DNA of 13,983 nt from OMOG01 sp041485845. GTDB taxonomy: Bacteria; Acidobacteriota; Terriglobia; Bryobacterales; Bryobacteraceae. Of the stretch, positions 12,519 to 13,983 are shown piece by piece (the first letter of the stretch is position 1; each line of letters begins with the position of its first letter). The stretch lies in NCBI GenBank assembly GCA_041485845.1, contig JBGPKH010000179.1:1-13983 (forward strand), read 5' to 3'. Under the pieces are notes generated by a model. That model made no database searches. It had not been told where the DNA came from and saw only the letters and a list, made by a program, of their open reading frames with translations. The position numbers were made by a program, and so were the translations under genes.

Positions 12519-13983
12519 GTGGCGGATCGCTTTACTGAATCCCTGTGGGGCCCGGCCGAGCTGCCCGCAATCATCGACGCCCTGGCGCGCGCCGCCGGAC
12601 TGCCGCGGTCGGACGCCGCACTCTCCACTCCGCCCGAAGCGCCGGCGCTCCGCCTGTGGATGGAGACCTCCTGCGAGCGTATGGGGTTCGAGTGCGAGGT
12701 CGTGGAGCTGTGGGGGTTCCGCGCCCTCGATCGGCTGCGCGAAGCCGCGCCCGCCATCGTGCCCGTGGGCGAAAACTGGATCGCCATCCTCCACGGCCGT
12801 GGAGCTTGGGTGACCCTCCTGGGGCCCGGCCTCCGCCGCCGCCGCGTGCCGCTCGAGCGGGTGAGGGCGGCGGTGTGCGAGCGCATCGAAGAGCGCCACC
12901 GCGCTGATGTCCAGAAACTGGCGGAGGGGCTGCCGCAAGCGGCCGTGAATGTCCTGCTGCGCGAGCGCACCCGGCACGAAAGCGCCGGCGACATGTTCTG
13001 TCTGCGAACGCCCCCGGGCGCGAGCTTCGTCTCGCAGTGCCGCCAGGCCGGCGTGTGGCGCCGCGCCGCCATCCTGGTAGCCGCTCACTTCACCGAGTAT
13101 GCGCTGTGGATCGCCTCCTGGTGGCTGCTGGGCCGCGACGCGCTGGCCGGCCGTTTCGACCCCGGATGGCTCACCGCCTGGGCCATGATGCTCGCGACCA
13201 TCGTGCCGCTGCGCACGTGGACCACCTGGTCGCAAGGCGTTCTGGCCGTAAGTCTCGGCGGACTCCTGCGGCAAAGGCTGCTCACCGGCGCGCTCAAGCT
13301 CTCGCCCGAAGAAGTGCGACTGGAGGGCGCGGGACGGTTCCTGGGCCGGGCCATCGATTCCGAAATGGTCGAGTCGCTGGCCCTCGCCGGAGGCGTGGGC
13401 TCGGTGCTCGCCGTGGTGGAGCTGGTCTTCGCGCTCGCGGTCCTCGCCTTGGGTGCGGGCGGCTGGCTGCACGCCGCCGCCCTGGCGCTGTGGTGCGGCT
13501 TCGCGCTGTGGCTCGGCGTGCGCTACTGGAACGCGCGCCGCGCCTGGACGTTACAGCGCCTCACCATGACCCACGACGCGGTAGAGCAGATGTGCGGCCA
13601 TCGCACACGCGTGGCGCAGCAGCCCGCCGCCGACTGGCACCGCGACGAAGACCGCCGGTTGGACGAGTATGCGGCCGCGTCGCGCCGCCTCGACCGCAAG
13701 GCCATGCTGTTGTCCGGACTGGCGCCGCGCGGCTGGCTGCTGCTGGGAGTGGCCATGCTCGCTCCCGCGTTGCTGGGGGCCGGGATGGACGCACGCAACA
13801 TCGCCGTTTCGCTGGGCGGCATCCTCTTAGCCTGGCGCGGCCTGCGGCGCTTCACGTCGGGTCTGGCCAACCTGAGCGGCGCGGCGATTTCCTGGGAGCA
13901 GGTGGCCGATCTGTTCCGCGCCGCAGCGCGGCCGGCGAACGCGGGCGCGGTGGGCCGCTTGCCCGTCACCACCGGCGACGTCC
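12519..13983 (+). CDS. Second ABC transporter with degenerate C39-like domain (partial, runs off the window)
   Basis: The frame is open from GTG 12519 (Shine-Dalgarno GGGAGGG just upstream) to the right edge, 488 codons, with no stop. Residues about 45-118 keep the C39 layout (MGFECEVVELWGFRALDRLREAAPAIVPVGENWIAILHGRGAWVTLLGPGLRRRRVPLERV). However, the catalytic His site reads Asn-Trp (86-87), the Asp site reads Gly-Pro (102-103), and no QxxxxDCG motif is present, so it is not a peptidase. Hydrophobic segments lie near 183-205, 215-232, 290-312, 316-335, 400-422 and 425-440, a typical six-helix exporter domain. The nucleotide-binding domain should follow beyond the window. With the upstream adaptor and peptidase-transporter it probably forms a heteromeric or sequential peptide exporter. 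The start is separated from the upstream stop by 224 bp containing palindromic repeats. Confidence 0.85.
   Translation, partial: MADRFTESLWGPAELPAIIDALARAAGLPRSDAALSTPPEAPALRLWMETSCERMGFECEVVELWGFRALDRLREAAPAIVPVGENWIAILHGRGAWVTLLGPGLRRRRVPLERVRAAVCERIEERHRADVQKLAEGLPQAAVNVLLRERTRHESAGDMFCLRTPPGASFVSQCRQAGVWRRAAILVAAHFTEYALWIASWWLLGRDALAGRFDPGWLTAWAMMLATIVPLRTWTTWSQGVLAVSLGGLLRQRLLTGALKLSPEEVRLEGAGRFLGRAIDSEMVESLALAGGVGSVLAVVELVFALAVLALGAGGWLHAAALALWCGFALWLGVRYWNARRAWTLQRLTMTHDAVEQMCGHRTRVAQQPAADWHRDEDRRLDEYAAASRRLDRKAMLLSGLAPRGWLLLGVAMLAPALLGAGMDARNIAVSLGGILLAWRGLRRFTSGLANLSGAAISWEQVADLFRAAARPANAGAVGRLPVTTGDV

Noticed and set aside
12275..12538. 87-codon frame starting at GTG 12275 with a strong Shine-Dalgarno
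   Set aside because: It runs through perfect palindromes and overlaps the second transporter's start. Its only gene-like part is the duplicated start region.
12411..13472. 353-codon minus-strand frame antisense to the second transporter
   Set aside because: Shadow of a plus-strand frame with hydrophobic segments typical of an ABC exporter.
1..13983. CRISPR arrays, tRNA or rRNA genes, insertion-sequence transposases
   Set aside because: No regularly spaced repeats, cloverleaf sequences, rRNA motifs or transposase domains were seen on either strand.

Overview
GC-rich, densely coding bacterial DNA. I infer an acidobacterium of the Bryobacterales/Solibacter type. The reasons are the gene families (a TPR plus PD40 propeller protein beside a HAMP-less histidine kinase and an OmpR-type regulator, a FecR protein with a Gly/Ser-rich tail, a di-haem peroxidase, paired C39-type ABC exporters) and the clustered palindromic repeats. 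No rRNA or other taxonomic marker is present, so this assignment is inference.

Layout. 1-140: the 3' end of a probable dapF. 211-811: a higB/higA-type toxin-antitoxin pair with its own promoter and a candidate operator. 754-6457, minus strand: four genes read leftwards, histidine kinase, OmpR-type response regulator, secreted TPR/propeller protein, di-haem cytochrome c peroxidase. Junctions are 3 bp, 67 bp and 3 bp, so it looks like one operon; the peroxidase carries an apparent single-base frameshift at its C-terminus. 6458-6672: a divergent regulatory region. 6673-7707: a secreted FecR-domain protein. 7728-7760: a perfect hairpin terminator between the convergent fecR-like gene and a stand-alone, degenerate receiver protein (7781-8227, minus). 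8228-8526: a non-coding, relatively AT-rich region with several hairpins. 8527-13983: an export module of three genes: HlyD-type adaptor, ABC transporter with an intact C39 peptidase domain, and a second ABC transporter with a ruined C39-like domain that runs off the window. Palindromic repeats separate the two transporter genes.

How it works together. The kinase/regulator pair probably controls its own operon. A 15-bp word (14 of 15 identical) occurs upstream of the kinase gene and again upstream of the propeller gene. The first copy is a 7-bp direct repeat with 4 bp between, the layout bound by PhoB/OmpR-type regulators. The exporter module has the gene order of peptide (RiPP/bacteriocin-like) export systems in which a leader peptidase-transporter works with a second, non-peptidase transporter and an HlyD adaptor. 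No convincing precursor peptide gene lies in the window. The most notable points are the paired boxes, the active/dead C39 transporter pair, the repeat insertion that appears to have duplicated the second transporter's start region, and the peroxidase frameshift.
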